DNA of 39,244 bases from Hydrogenophilales bacterium. Lineage in GTDB: Bacteria; Pseudomonadota; Gammaproteobacteria; Burkholderiales; Thiobacteraceae. A program made the translations under genes and the position numbers. The DNA is taken from NCBI GenBank assembly GCA_016235775.1, contig JACRIU010000090.1, positions 1 to 39,244 of the forward strand. The letters are read 5' to 3'. Shown here in pieces: positions 1 through 8,067 of the stretch. Position 1 is the stretch's first letter, and each line of letters starts with the position of its first letter. Under the pieces are notes generated by a model. It did no database searches. It worked only from the letters and a program-made list of their open reading frames with translations, and had not been told where the DNA came from.

Positions 1-192
1 TGCCAAGTAGCCAGGCAACTCACCGGAAGAGCGGGGACCAAGCGCGAGACTGAAGAACCCAAAAATGGCGCCTATCCCAGCCACGTCCAACGCGGCAAGT
101 AGTGCCGCAACCGCGATAACGAGCGCGAAATCACGCCGATCCTCCGGGCCGAGCAGACTGAGCGCTAAACTAGCGGGCTTAAACGGTTGCAT
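1..192 (-). CDS. ABC-type exporter membrane subunit, N-terminal fragment
   Basis: This is the first 64 residues of a gene that runs off the left edge. It starts at an ATG preceded in frame by stop codons. After a short polar leader with an acidic/basic stretch (GPEDRRDF, residues 15-22), one long hydrophobic segment (about residues 23-52) contains LLAALDVAGIGAIFGFFS. A leader of this kind followed by a first transmembrane helix is typical of the fused permease-ATPase exporters found in capsule and exopolysaccharide clusters. The ATPase half lies outside the window, so the family call is inference. It reads in the same direction as the EPS-associated regulator upstream, which fits a polysaccharide or lipid-linked sugar export role. 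It could also be some other inner-membrane protein. Confidence 0.5.
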   Translation of the reverse strand, partial: MQPFKPASLALSLLGPEDRRDFALVIAVAALLAALDVAGIGAIFGFFSLALGPRSSGELPGYLA

Positions 193-560
193 GTCAATTT
201 ATCATTAATCTTAGTCGCGGCCATGAATCGTGGTTCGCTATAACGCTATGAATGGCGCGAGATATAAAGCGCAACCGCAAACCAAAACGTATACTTAGGT
301 GCCCGGGCAACAAGACGATGCACTCATGAAGGCAGTCACTTAATTTAGTCAGCCGCATCAAAATATGCATCCAGCTTTCTTCAATTTAGGTCGTTAGGCA
401 AAATTGGGCTCAGCTTCAATATACGCAGGGCCCGTTTAATGAACGCGCTTCACAATTAGGCATGGCTTTGGGCACGCTACCGCCATGCCAAGCAGATTTC
501 TCGCTCAGGCACAGGAAATATTTCATATTTGGCGCGTTCAACTCACCCTGAACACGCTAT
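193..560. other. intergenic stretch, no gene seen
   Basis: These 368 bp between the MarR-type regulator and the exporter gene are visibly more AT-rich than the flanking genes. I found no convincing reading frame, hairpin terminator or strong promoter on either strand. A leftward promoter for the exporter gene probably lies here, but no -35/-10 pair stands out. Confidence 0.4.
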
Positions 561-1175
561 TTATTCGCCGCACAACTCCAGCCGAAGTACGTCCGGCACC
601 AGTATCGGCACGCCATCATCCAGCACGTTTAACTCATCTAACCGCTCGCGCGGCACGGAAACCTCGGTCAGCAAACGTGCGTCGTGCTTCTCCGCTTCGT
701 GCAAATCGCACCAAACCTGTTTGCCCAGAAACCGCTCTCGACGGCTCGACGGGTCGTAAAGACCTACAATGGTTACTTTCCGCTCTAGGGCCCGTAGTGT
801 CGCAATCTCGGCCAGATCAGACACTCCGCATAAGAGTAGGCGCTGCCAGCCATTGCGCTCACATTGGTCAAGCAGCCGTGAGCAGGAGTCCCCAGCCTCG
901 CGATAAAAACTCAATGAGGTGCTGAGGTACTCGGCGGTGAGGCGGCTTTTTTCGGTGAATCCGGTGGGGGTGAGGTAATAGAGGTAGCGATTGGCAGGCG
1001 CTTGCTGGACTTTGACCCAGCCTTTTTTGACGCAACGCTTAAGGTAGGAGTTAGCCAACCCCAGCGCCACGCCCAATTGGCGCGCCAGATGCCGTTGGCT
1101 GACCTGCTCGTTGCGCTGGACGATATCCAGGATTTCGAGGGTGCGCGCGTTGTCCGGGTCTGAGGGAGCGTTCAT
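561..1175 (-). CDS. EPS-associated MarR-type winged-helix regulator
   Basis: This 204-residue protein begins with a winged helix-turn-helix (residues about 10-75: TLEILDIVQRNEQVSQRHLA, then LGVALGLANSYLKRCVKKGW, then a wing containing YYLTPTG). This is the layout of the MarR-like regulators associated with exopolysaccharide loci. Unlike a plain MarR protein it continues for more than 100 residues. The extension looks like a Rossmann-type sensor (RLLLCGVSDLAEIATLRAL, residues about 113-131, then alternating hydrophobic strands), so it may bind a nucleotide or CoA-like ligand; that is inference. It probably controls the neighbouring polysaccharide genes. A good sigma70-like promoter lies just upstream, with the -10 box only 9 bp from the ATG, so the transcript may be nearly leaderless. 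Confidence 0.8.
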   Translation of the reverse strand: MNAPSDPDNARTLEILDIVQRNEQVSQRHLARQLGVALGLANSYLKRCVKKGWVKVQQAPANRYLYYLTPTGFTEKSRLTAEYLSTSLSFYREAGDSCSRLLDQCERNGWQRLLLCGVSDLAEIATLRALERKVTIVGLYDPSSRRERFLGKQVWCDLHEAEKHDARLLTEVSVPRERLDELNVLDDGVPILVPDVLRLELCGE

Positions 1176-1184
1176 TTCGTGAAC

Positions 1185-1212
1185 ACTATACTCGAATAAC
1201 GAGGTGAATCAA
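1185..1212 (-). promoter_or_regulatory. putative sigma70-type promoter of the MarR-type regulator
   Basis: Read leftwards, a -35 TTGATT (1212-1207) and a -10 TATAGT (1190-1185) are separated by 16 bp. The -10 box ends 9 bp before the regulator's ATG at 1175. A short GTTCA/TGAAC inverted repeat spans the start codon and could serve for autoregulation. Confidence 0.5.
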
Positions 1213-1228
1213 GGGTGAATAGCGGAAT

Positions 1229-1333
1229 TTAGCTATCCGCTGACTCGATGCTGGCTTTGCGGATAGATGAGTTACGGGCTTCCCGTTGTGCTTTTGTCAG
1301 TTTTATGCGGAACGGGGATTTCGGTTTGGTCAT
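1229..1333 (-). CDS. possible 34-residue basic small protein
   Basis: A short frame from ATG (1333) to TAA (1229) would encode a basic peptide starting MTKPKSPFRIKLTKAQREA. It lies in the 312-bp gap between the MarR-type regulator and the vapBC-like pair, on the regulator's strand and 53 bp upstream of it. A weak GAG/AGGTG Shine-Dalgarno-like stretch precedes the ATG. The composition (LTKAQREARN, high K/R) looks protein-like and not random, but I do not recognise a family. It may be a relic of a longer gene, possibly a transposase N-terminus. Treat it as unproven. Confidence 0.25.
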   Translation of the reverse strand: MTKPKSPFRIKLTKAQREARNSSIRKASIESADS

Positions 1334-1425
1334 GCTGTCTCACACCTCACCTTGCAGAGTCGACAAATTATTTTTCGCGGGTCGCTTGGCCCATCTGCAT
1401 GCCCCACTTTGTAATAAGCAACAAC

Positions 1426-1453
1426 TTGCAATCAATAAAAATAATGTTACAAT
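1426..1453 (+). promoter_or_regulatory. putative promoter of the Phd/VapC operon
   Basis: TTGCAA (1426-1431) and TACAAT (1448-1453) are spaced 16 bp apart in an AT-rich stretch directly ahead of the antitoxin gene. The -10 box abuts the inverted repeat at 1454-1473, as expected for an autoregulated toxin-antitoxin promoter. Confidence 0.5.
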
Positions 1454-1473
1454 ATGACTATATTTCTAGTCAT
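1454..1473. promoter_or_regulatory. putative antitoxin operator (inverted repeat)
   Basis: ATGACTA (1454-1460) and TAGTCAT (1467-1473) form a perfect 7-bp inverted repeat around a 6-bp AT spacer. It sits between the -10 box and a GAGG ribosome-binding site (1477-1480). Phd/YefM-type antitoxins bind such palindromes to repress their own operon, so this is the likely operator. Confidence 0.5.
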
Positions 1474-1478
1474 TATGA

Positions 1479-2152
<674 letters not shown>

Positions 2153-2163
2153 TCTTCCCTCTG

Positions 2164-2697
2164 CTAGCCATCCGATGGCTCGATCTGAGCCGTTGCCAAG
2201 TGCGTACGGACTTCCTTGCCAAGCATTTCCAGCAAGAGCATCACCCGCTCTTGCCCGGTCTTGGCGAGCAGAATGCCTTCCACCCCCTTGAGCGGACCTT
2301 CTGCCACGCGCACCCGGTCTCCCACCTTCATTTTCGGCTCAGCCCACTCGTGCAAGCCCTCCTGCCCTTCTTGGGATTTGAGGCGCGCGACGAGCTCATC
2401 GGGCACTTGGGCCGGCTCGGAGCCGAAGCGCACCAGCGACGCCACGCCGAAAGTAGAGCGAATCGGCGCCCAGTTATCGCTTTGAGTATCAAGATGAATG
2501 AACAGATAGCGCGGGAACAAGGGCTCCACCACCGCCTCTTGCTTGCCGCGCCGGCGGCGCATCAGGCGCACTTTGGGCAAATACACGCCATAGCCCTGAC
2601 GTACTAAATTTTCCTGCGCCAAGGCTTCTTGGCGCGGCTTGGTGTAAATCAGGTACCAGGATTTTTGGGGGGGTTGATTTTCAGTAAGGGTCATCAT
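2164..2697 (-). CDS. rfaH: RfaH-like NusG paralogue (transcription antitermination factor)
   Basis: This 177-residue protein has a NusG N-terminal domain (SWYLIYTKPRQEALAQENL at about 13-31; PLFPRYLFIHLD at about 59-70) and a C-terminal KOW motif (GDRVRVAEGPLKGVEGILL, about 126-144). The KPRQE signature and the FPRYLF motif place it with RfaH, not housekeeping NusG. RfaH rides RNA polymerase on long polysaccharide operons, suppressing termination after recruitment at an ops element. Here it is the last leftward gene of the nucleotide-sugar block, consistent with a locus-specific antiterminator. Two ATG codons in tandem make the exact start uncertain by one residue, and no strong Shine-Dalgarno is visible. 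No convincing ops site was found upstream of the polysaccharide genes in the window. Confidence 0.85.
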   Translation of the reverse strand: MMTLTENQPPQKSWYLIYTKPRQEALAQENLVRQGYGVYLPKVRLMRRRRGKQEAVVEPLFPRYLFIHLDTQSDNWAPIRSTFGVASLVRFGSEPAQVPDELVARLKSQEGQEGLHEWAEPKMKVGDRVRVAEGPLKGVEGILLAKTGQERVMLLLEMLGKEVRTHLATAQIEPSDG

Positions 2698-2770
2698 GTA
2701 CTAAGGTTCGGCGAAGACTCATTTGCAAGAGCCGGGCGCGCTTGTATCGGTCGGTTACTGAATTGGAACG

Positions 2771-3736
2771 CTAGGCCACGCCACCGACCAACTCTTTGTC
2801 CACCATCATCCTGACTACTTGGCTCATTTTGATTTTTGCTTCCCAGCCAAGCTTCTCACGCGCCTTGGCTGGGTTGCCCATGCCTGCCGCAATATCGGTG
2901 GGGCGCATGAGCTCAGGGTCGGTTTCCACATGTTCGCGCCAGTCTAGATTCACGCTAGCAAACGCTTCCGCGACAAATTCCTCCAAGCTATGACTCTCGC
3001 CTGTGGCAATCACATAGTCATCCGGTTGCGGCTGCTGCAGCATGCGCCACATCGCCTCCACGTACTCAGGCGCCCACCCCCAGTCTCGGCGGATTGTCAT
3101 ATTACCCAAGCGCAGTTTCTCATTACTCCCACCAGCAATACGCACCGCTGCGGCCACAATTTTTTTAGTGACAAAGCGCGCGGGGCGAAGCGGCGATTCG
3201 TGATTAAACAAAATACCCGAACAGGCAAACAAGCCATAGGCTTCACGATAATTCGCCACTTCCCAGAAAGCGGCTGACTTGGCTACTGCATAGGGGCTGC
3301 GAGGGCGAAAGGGGGTATCTTCATTTGCGGGTACGCCACCGGTATCGCCGAAACACTCACTGGAACCAGCATTATAGAAACGTACCTTTTCCCCCCAAAA
3401 ACGAATGGCCTCGATCAGATTTAGGGTGCCGACACTTATGCTTTCCAGTGTTTCAACCGGCTGCTGAAACGACAAGCCAACCGAGCTTTGGCCCGCCAAG
3501 TTGTAAATTTCATCAGGATCCGCTTTCATCAGCAATTGCAGTACGCTTCTAAAATCGTTGGGCGCCATCGACTCCAGCAACACGCGTTCCCGGATGCCCA
3601 ACCGCGTCAAGTTGTGAAAGGAAGCGGCCTGGGCATCGCGCGAGGCGCCCCAAACCTCATAACCCTTATCTAGCAACAAGCGCGCGAGATAGGCGCCGTC
3701 CTGGCCAGAAATTCCGCAGATAAGAGCCTTTTTCAT
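2771..3736 (-). CDS. GDP-mannose 4,6-dehydratase-like SDR enzyme
   Basis: This 321-residue extended short-chain dehydrogenase has a GMD-type cofactor loop ([14 protein letters not shown], residues 8-21) and GMD-like active-site segments: SSE at 125-127 and Y149/K153 in PRSPYAVAK. It also keeps the substrate-binding stretch FNHESPLRPARFVTKKI. It is about 50 residues shorter than canonical GMD. Its cofactor-selectivity loop is ASRDAQAASF, where the gmd at 6879-8000 has IKRRASLFN. It therefore belongs to a divergent branch, acting on GDP-mannose or a related NDP-hexose; substrate and product are inferred only. It lies between the UDP-xylose-synthase-type gene and rfaH, apparently in the same leftward operon. 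It is a paralogue of, not a replacement for, gmd in this window. Confidence 0.75.
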   Translation of the reverse strand: MKKALICGISGQDGAYLARLLLDKGYEVWGASRDAQAASFHNLTRLGIRERVLLESMAPNDFRSVLQLLMKADPDEIYNLAGQSSVGLSFQQPVETLESISVGTLNLIEAIRFWGEKVRFYNAGSSECFGDTGGVPANEDTPFRPRSPYAVAKSAAFWEVANYREAYGLFACSGILFNHESPLRPARFVTKKIVAAAVRIAGGSNEKLRLGNMTIRRDWGWAPEYVEAMWRMLQQPQPDDYVIATGESHSLEEFVAEAFASVNLDWREHVETDPELMRPTDIAAGMGNPAKAREKLGWEAKIKMSQVVRMMVDKELVGGVA

Positions 3737-3770
3737 GTGGCCTGAAGGGGAACGGGAGTAAGGCGCAACA

Positions 3771-4727
3771 TTATTTCTTCCCTAAAAACATTTCGAAATA
3801 TTCAACGGTCTTGGCCAAGCCTTCGCGCAATTGAATCGACGGAACCCACCCTAACCGCTCTCTCGCTAAACTGATATCCGGACAGCGTTGGGTGGGGTCA
3901 TCACTCGGCAGTGATTTATAGGTAATCTTTGAAGTTGAGCCAGTCATGTCGATCACCGTATCGGCCAACTCGCGAATGGTGAATTCACCGGGATTACCTA
4001 GATTTACGGGCCCTGTAAAATCGTCGGGGCTATCCATCAGCCTGATAAAGCCCTCAACCATTTCATCCACGTAGCAAAACGAGCGGGATTGCGCGCCATC
4101 GCCATAAACGGTGATCTCCTCACCCTTTAGTGCTTGGACAATAAAGTTGGATACCACACGGCCATCGTTGGGATGCATGCGCGGGCCATAGGTATTGAAG
4201 ATGCGCGCCACCTTGATACGCAGCTTGTGCTGGCGGTGATAGTCGAAAAACAGCGTCTCGGCACAGCGCTTACCCTCGTCGTAGCAAGAACGTAGACCAA
4301 TCGGGTTGACGTTGCCCCAATACGCTTCTCGTTGCGGATGCATGTGCGGGTCGCCATACACCTCACTGGTCGACGCCTGAAAAATTTTAGCCTTCACGCG
4401 CTTAGCAAGCCCCAGCATGTTGATCGCACCATGCACACTGGTTTTGGTGGTTTGCACCGGGTCGAATTGGTAATGGATAGGCGATGCCGGACAAGCAAGG
4501 TTGTAGATCTCATCCACCTCTACATACAAGGGAAAGGTGATGTCGTGGCGCATCAATTCGAAATTCGCGTTATCCAAGAGATGCGCGATATGGTCCTTGG
4601 CGCCGGTGTAGTAGTTGTCCACGCACAGCACATCGTCGCCGCGCGCCAGCAAGCGCTCGCACAAGTGCGAGCCGAGAAACCCCGCACCGCCGGTGACCAG
4701 TACGCGTTTGCGCAAGGGTGATTTCAT
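3771..4727 (-). CDS. UDP-glucuronate decarboxylase-type SDR (UDP-xylose synthase family)
   Basis: From the ATG at 4727 this encodes 318 residues. The frame extends upstream to a TTG at 4763, but the ATG puts TGGAGFLG at residues 12-19, which is normal for the family. The catalytic set is clear: STSEVYGDP (119-127) and Y149/K153 in YDEGKR. The YDEGKR motif, the CPASPIHYQ segment and [18 protein letters not shown] are signatures of UDP-xylose synthases, which oxidise and decarboxylate UDP-glucuronate to UDP-xylose with bound NAD. Downstream lies the GMD-like gene (34-bp gap); upstream is the HEPN-like gene, only 64 bp away. It supplies a pentose donor for the surface polysaccharide. A related dehydratase activity on another NDP-sugar cannot be excluded. 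Confidence 0.85.
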   Translation of the reverse strand: MKSPLRKRVLVTGGAGFLGSHLCERLLARGDDVLCVDNYYTGAKDHIAHLLDNANFELMRHDITFPLYVEVDEIYNLACPASPIHYQFDPVQTTKTSVHGAINMLGLAKRVKAKIFQASTSEVYGDPHMHPQREAYWGNVNPIGLRSCYDEGKRCAETLFFDYHRQHKLRIKVARIFNTYGPRMHPNDGRVVSNFIVQALKGEEITVYGDGAQSRSFCYVDEMVEGFIRLMDSPDDFTGPVNLGNPGEFTIRELADTVIDMTGSTSKITYKSLPSDDPTQRCPDISLARERLGWVPSIQLREGLAKTVEYFEMFLGKK

Positions 4728-4791
4728 AGTCTTGTCGTCCCTGTTTCCAGTGTTTTTAAACAATCGTCGTACGCGGCGCTCAGACCTTGTT

Positions 4792-5232
4792 TCATGCCAA
4801 ATCGGGCCGGTTTTCTGCCATCCAGCTATATACCACTTGGTAGAGTTGCTCTGCTTGCTTGATACACTCGATTACCGCTTGGTCGCTGATTGGATCGCCT
4901 TCGTAGTCATTGATATTTCGTTGCTTGCGCAATGCATCCAACACAATGACAGCGCCCTGTTCCAAGCCGATGGTCTTTGGGAGGGTTTGGATCGCGGTCT
5001 GATGATGCCCCGGCTGGCTGGTTGAAGTTCGATACCCATTCGCCCACAGCGCTGCCATAGCGCACTGCATGATGGCCTTGTAGGCCACATCGAAACGCGT
5101 CTCTCCGCTGACTTCCGCTATCCGCGCGTCAGCAATATTGCGTGCGGCGGCTTGCAGCAAACGCTGCACGGCTTCGCGTGACGGATTATGCGGTTGAAGC
5201 TGTTTGGTTTTGAGTAAGTTTTCTAAGCTCAT
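4792..5232 (-). CDS. HEPN-like partner of the upstream nucleotidyltransferase
   Basis: This 146-residue all-alpha protein opens with [20 protein letters not shown] and has a conserved RKQRNINDY motif (R102, R105, N106, Y110). That resembles the RxxRN...Y active-site pattern of HEPN-type proteins coupled to MNT nucleotidyltransferases. In those pairs HEPN is an RNase-like toxin and MNT the antitoxin, which may silence HEPN by AMP addition. The start lies 47 bp inside the upstream gene in another frame, an unusually long overlap. The ATG is kept because the N-terminal residues look family-like. Toxin function is inference; related proteins are often annotated simply as hypothetical. Confidence 0.65.
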   Translation of the reverse strand: MSLENLLKTKQLQPHNPSREAVQRLLQAAARNIADARIAEVSGETRFDVAYKAIMQCAMAALWANGYRTSTSQPGHHQTAIQTLPKTIGLEQGAVIVLDALRKQRNINDYEGDPISDQAVIECIKQAEQLYQVVYSWMAENRPDLA

Positions 5233-5794
5233 CTTCGTTACCCACTACAAATAGCTTGGGCTTGGACAAGACTTCCAGGATAAACGAATCGGCGCGACTG
5301 CGGCGCTGGCGAAATTCATCCAATGAATACACCACCGGGTTGATCTCGCGCTGCAAGCTTGCTTGAACCGGATGCAATATTTGTACGGCATCGGCAAAGC
5401 CCAGGCTACCCACTAACATCACATCCACATCGCTGCCGGGCTGCTGCTCGCCGCGCGCCAGCGAACCAAACACAAACACCAAGTTGACCATGCTCTTAAC
5501 AGGGCTCAGCGCCTCTGCCAACACATCCACCAGCCCGGAAGTCTTGCGCAAAATGCTCGCCAATTCCTCGAACACCGGGCAATCCCGGTTTGCGCTATAG
5601 CGCACCTGATTTCCCGTTTTATTCCGCACCAACAAACCTGCCTCCGCCAGCCGCGCCAACTCCTTATGCAGCGTACCCGCCGCCGTATTCGTTAGACGGG
5701 CGATTTCGCGCACATGGTAGCTCTGCTCAGGATTCAGCAGCAGTAAACCCAGCACGCGCTGGCGATAAGTTCCGAAAAGTAATGAGGCCAACAT
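5186..5794 (-). CDS. winged-helix/MNT nucleotidyltransferase fusion (putative antitoxin)
   Basis: This 202-residue protein has two parts. Residues 1-70 form an ArsR-like winged helix (SYHVREIARLTNTAAGTLHK). Residues about 95-180 form a minimal nucleotidyltransferase with VFVFGSLARGEQQPGSDVDV: G110, S111 and the DxD pair D122/D124. The third acidic residue usual for active transferases is not obvious in QREINPVVYSLDEF, so catalysis may be weak or absent. It is the first gene of the pair with the HEPN-like gene, behind a good promoter at 5825-5853. A DNA-binding domain fused to MNT suggests autoregulation. The pair is inserted between fcl and the UDP-xylose-synthase-type gene. Confidence 0.75.
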   Translation of the reverse strand: MLASLLFGTYRQRVLGLLLLNPEQSYHVREIARLTNTAAGTLHKELARLAEAGLLVRNKTGNQVRYSANRDCPVFEELASILRKTSGLVDVLAEALSPVKSMVNLVFVFGSLARGEQQPGSDVDVMLVGSLGFADAVQILHPVQASLQREINPVVYSLDEFRQRRSRADSFILEVLSKPKLFVVGNEDELRKLTQNQTASTA

Positions 5795-5824
5795 AATGTA
5801 GTTTTTGTTGCTACGATCGAAGCC

Positions 5825-5853
5825 ATTATCACTACGATTTGGTTATTATGCAA
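5825..5853 (-). promoter_or_regulatory. putative sigma70 promoter of the MNT/HEPN pair
   Basis: Read leftwards, TTGCAT (5853-5848) and GATAAT (5830-5825) are separated by 17 bp, close to consensus in both boxes. The start codon at 5794 is about 30 bp downstream. The TCGTAG motif occurs twice nearby and could be part of an operator. Confidence 0.55.
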
Positions 5854-5916
5854 GTGCGTTAAGCGGCGGTCTGGGTTCTCGATTTACCTATCCACGCACC
5901 GGGAATACTCGCAATA

Positions 5917-6876
5917 TCAAAGCCGCACCGTACCCGCTTCGATTTGGCGTAAAAAATCCTGATAAGCCGCACGCAGCCCGTCCTCCAGCGCAACCTGCGG
6001 TTTCCAGCCCAGCGCGGCCAAGCGTCCACTATCCACCAACTTGCGCGGCGCACCATCCGGCTTGGAAGTATCGAACACCAATTCGCCGGTATAGCCCACG
6101 ACTTTCGCCACTATTTCCACCACTTCGCGGATGGTCATGTCGTGCCCGACGCCAATATTGATGAATTCGCCCAGGTCTTTCGCATCAAACCGCTCCATTA
6201 GGAACAAACAGGCATCGGCCATGTCATCACTCGCCATAAATTCGCGCCGCGCATTGCCGGTTCCCCACACCGTCGCCTGCTTGTCGCCGCGCGCCTTTGC
6301 CTCGTGCATGCGCCGGATCAAGGCCGGTAGCACATGCGAATCCTGCGGATGATAGTTGTCGTTGGGGCCGTAGAGGTTGGTCGGCATCACACTCATGAAA
6401 TTCGTGCCATATTGGCGATTGTAGGCCGAGCACATTTTGATGCCGGCGATTTTGGCTACGGCATAAGGTTCATTGGTGGGTTCGAGCGGCCCCGTTAGCA
6501 GATGTTCTTCTTTCATCGGCTGCGGCGCGAGCTTCGGATAAATACAGGTGGAGCCGAGAAACAACAGCTTCTTCACGCCATGCCGATAGGCGCCATGGAT
6601 CAAATTACACTCGATCATCAGGTTGATGTAAATGAAATCTGCGGCGTAGGTATTGTTGGCATGAATACCGCCTACCTTGGCGGCGGCGATGAACACATAG
6701 TCGGGTTTTTCCGCTGCGTAAAATTGCTGCACTGCCTGCTGATCGGTAAGATCGAGTTCAGTGTGGCCACGTGTGACTAAATTGCCATAGCCGCCGGCTT
6801 GCAGCCGCCGCATGATGGCGGAGCCGACTAAACCACGGTGCCCGGCGACAAATATTTTAGCGTTACGATCCATCAT
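5917..6876 (-). CDS. fcl: GDP-L-fucose synthase
   Basis: This 319-residue enzyme is full length for the family. It has the cofactor motif GHRGLVGSA (12-20), S109 and C111 in GSTCIYP, and Y138/K142 in EPYAVAK. These match the known catalytic Ser-Cys-Tyr-Lys set of GDP-fucose synthase with an offset of two residues. It epimerises GDP-4-keto-6-deoxymannose at C3 and C5 and reduces C4 with NADPH to give GDP-L-fucose. It starts 2 bp after the gmd stop codon, so the two enzymes are surely co-transcribed and sequential. Two tandem ATGs make the start uncertain by one residue. The product is a donor for fucosylated surface polysaccharide. Confidence 0.95.
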   Translation of the reverse strand: MMDRNAKIFVAGHRGLVGSAIMRRLQAGGYGNLVTRGHTELDLTDQQAVQQFYAAEKPDYVFIAAAKVGGIHANNTYAADFIYINLMIECNLIHGAYRHGVKKLLFLGSTCIYPKLAPQPMKEEHLLTGPLEPTNEPYAVAKIAGIKMCSAYNRQYGTNFMSVMPTNLYGPNDNYHPQDSHVLPALIRRMHEAKARGDKQATVWGTGNARREFMASDDMADACLFLMERFDAKDLGEFINIGVGHDMTIREVVEIVAKVVGYTGELVFDTSKPDGAPRKLVDSGRLAALGWKPQVALEDGLRAAYQDFLRQIEAGTVRL

Positions 6877-6878
6877 CG

Positions 6879-8000
6879 TTACTCATGGTAGTCGAAAGCG
6901 CCATACCCATGGCGCTTAACGAGCTCATCGCGCTCCGCCGCCTTCAGGTCTTCTCGCACCATTTCGGCCACTAACTCTTTGAACGTGACTTTCGGCACCC
7001 AACCCAACTGTTTTGTTGCTTTGCTGGGATCGCCCAATAGCGTTTCCACTTCCGTCGGACGGAAATAACGCGCATCCACGACGACAATACAACTTCCCCC
7101 CTCTCCCCGACCCTCCCCCGCCAGGGGGGAGGGAGAAAGCCAGTAGCCCTTCTCCTCTACGCCCGCACCTTCCCAACGGATTTTCATGCCTAACTCATCC
7201 GCTGCCGCATTCACAAAATCGCGCACGCTCTGCTGTTGGCCGGTGGCGATCACATAGTCCTCGGGTTGCTCCTGCTGCAACATCAACCACTGCATTTCCA
7301 CATAGTCTTTGGCATGGCCCCAATCGCGCTTCGCATCGAGGTTGCCCAAGTACACGCAATCCTGCAAGCCGAGTTTGATGCGCGCCAGAGCGCGGGTAAT
7401 CTTACGTGTGACGAAGGTTTCGCCGCGCACCGGTGATTCGTGGTTAAACAGAATGCCGTTGCAGGCATAGATACCATAGGCTTCCCGGTAGTTGACCGTG
7501 ATCCAGTAGGCATACATCTTGGCTACCGCATAGGGCGAGCGCGGGTAAAACGGCGTGGTCTCGCGTTGGGGAATTTCTTGCACCTTGCCGAACAACTCCG
7601 AGGTGGAGGCCTGATAGAAGCGCGTCTTTTTCTCCAGGCCCAGAATCCGGATCGCCTCCAGCACGCGTAGCGGGCCGAGGGCATCTGAGTTGGCGGTATA
7701 TTCCGGCTCCTCGAACGATACCGCGACATGGCTTTGCGCCGCCAGATTGTATATCTCGTCCGGCTGCACTTGCTGGATGATCCGAATCAAGCTGCTGGAG
7801 TCGGTCATGTCCCCATAGTGGAGCACAAACTTGCGTCCCGCCATATGTGGGTCTTGGTATAGATGATCGATGCGATCGGTATTAAACAGCGAAGCGCGGC
7901 GCTTGATGCCATGCACCTCGTAACCTTTGTTCAATAAAAACTCGGCAAGGTAAGCGCCGTCTTGGCCGGTGACGCCGGTGATGAGAGCGACGTTGCTCAT
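6879..8000 (-). CDS. gmd: GDP-mannose 4,6-dehydratase with an in-frame repeat insertion
   Basis: This 373-residue enzyme has [15 protein letters not shown] (9-23) and NADP-loop residues [12 protein letters not shown] (33-44). The catalytic T133, E135, Y157 and K161 (STSELFG and PRSPYAVAK) match the well-studied enterobacterial enzyme. It converts GDP-mannose to GDP-4-keto-6-deoxymannose, the first step to GDP-fucose; fcl follows after 2 bp. Residues 287-303 ([17 protein letters not shown]) are not part of the family. They replace a short loop between GVEEKGY and [12 protein letters not shown] and are the translation of a GC-rich palindromic repeat. The frame is preserved and all catalytic residues are intact, so the enzyme is probably active. 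A -10-like TATAAT lies at 8036-8031. Confidence 0.93.
   Translation of the reverse strand: MSNVALITGVTGQDGAYLAEFLLNKGYEVHGIKRRASLFNTDRIDHLYQDPHMAGRKFVLHYGDMTDSSSLIRIIQQVQPDEIYNLAAQSHVAVSFEEPEYTANSDALGPLRVLEAIRILGLEKKTRFYQASTSELFGKVQEIPQRETTPFYPRSPYAVAKMYAYWITVNYREAYGIYACNGILFNHESPVRGETFVTRKITRALARIKLGLQDCVYLGNLDAKRDWGHAKDYVEMQWLMLQQEQPEDYVIATGQQQSVRDFVNAAADELGMKIRWEGAGVEEKGYWLSPSPLAGEGRGEGGSCIVVVDARYFRPTEVETLLGDPSKATKQLGWVPKVTFKELVAEMVREDLKAAERDELVKRHGYGAFDYHE
7094..7139 (-). repeat. palindromic GGGAGAGGG-type element inside gmd
   Basis: A C-rich then G-rich imperfect palindrome (CTCTCCCC ... GGGGGGAGGG) is inserted in frame in gmd. Read on the coding strand it gives [14 protein letters not shown]. 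It is the same family as the copies at 13743-13766, 17069-17110, 24504-24553 and 25443-25484. Confidence 0.8.
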
Positions 8001-8030
8001 AGATAACCTTGAAATCGTATAAAAGGAGCG

Positions 8031-8036
8031 ATTATA
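8031..8036 (-). promoter_or_regulatory. putative -10 box of gmd-fcl
   Basis: A perfect TATAAT reads leftwards 30 bp before the gmd start, followed by an AAGG ribosome-binding site about 5 bp from the ATG. No good -35 hexamer is seen 16-18 bp upstream, so strength or activator dependence is unclear. Confidence 0.4.
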
Positions 8037-8067
8037 CGGTGAACTGCCGTTCGCTTAGCACGCGCCC

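Noticed and set aside
1248..1457. Rightward frames ahead of the antitoxin
   Set aside because: They end inside the vapBC promoter, have no ribosome-binding site and do not resemble any protein; the antisense 34-codon frame is slightly more plausible.
7020..7180. A frameshift or pseudogene in gmd because of the odd Pro/Gly-rich segment
   Set aside because: The frame is continuous and the family sequence resumes perfectly after the insertion, so the gene is intact.
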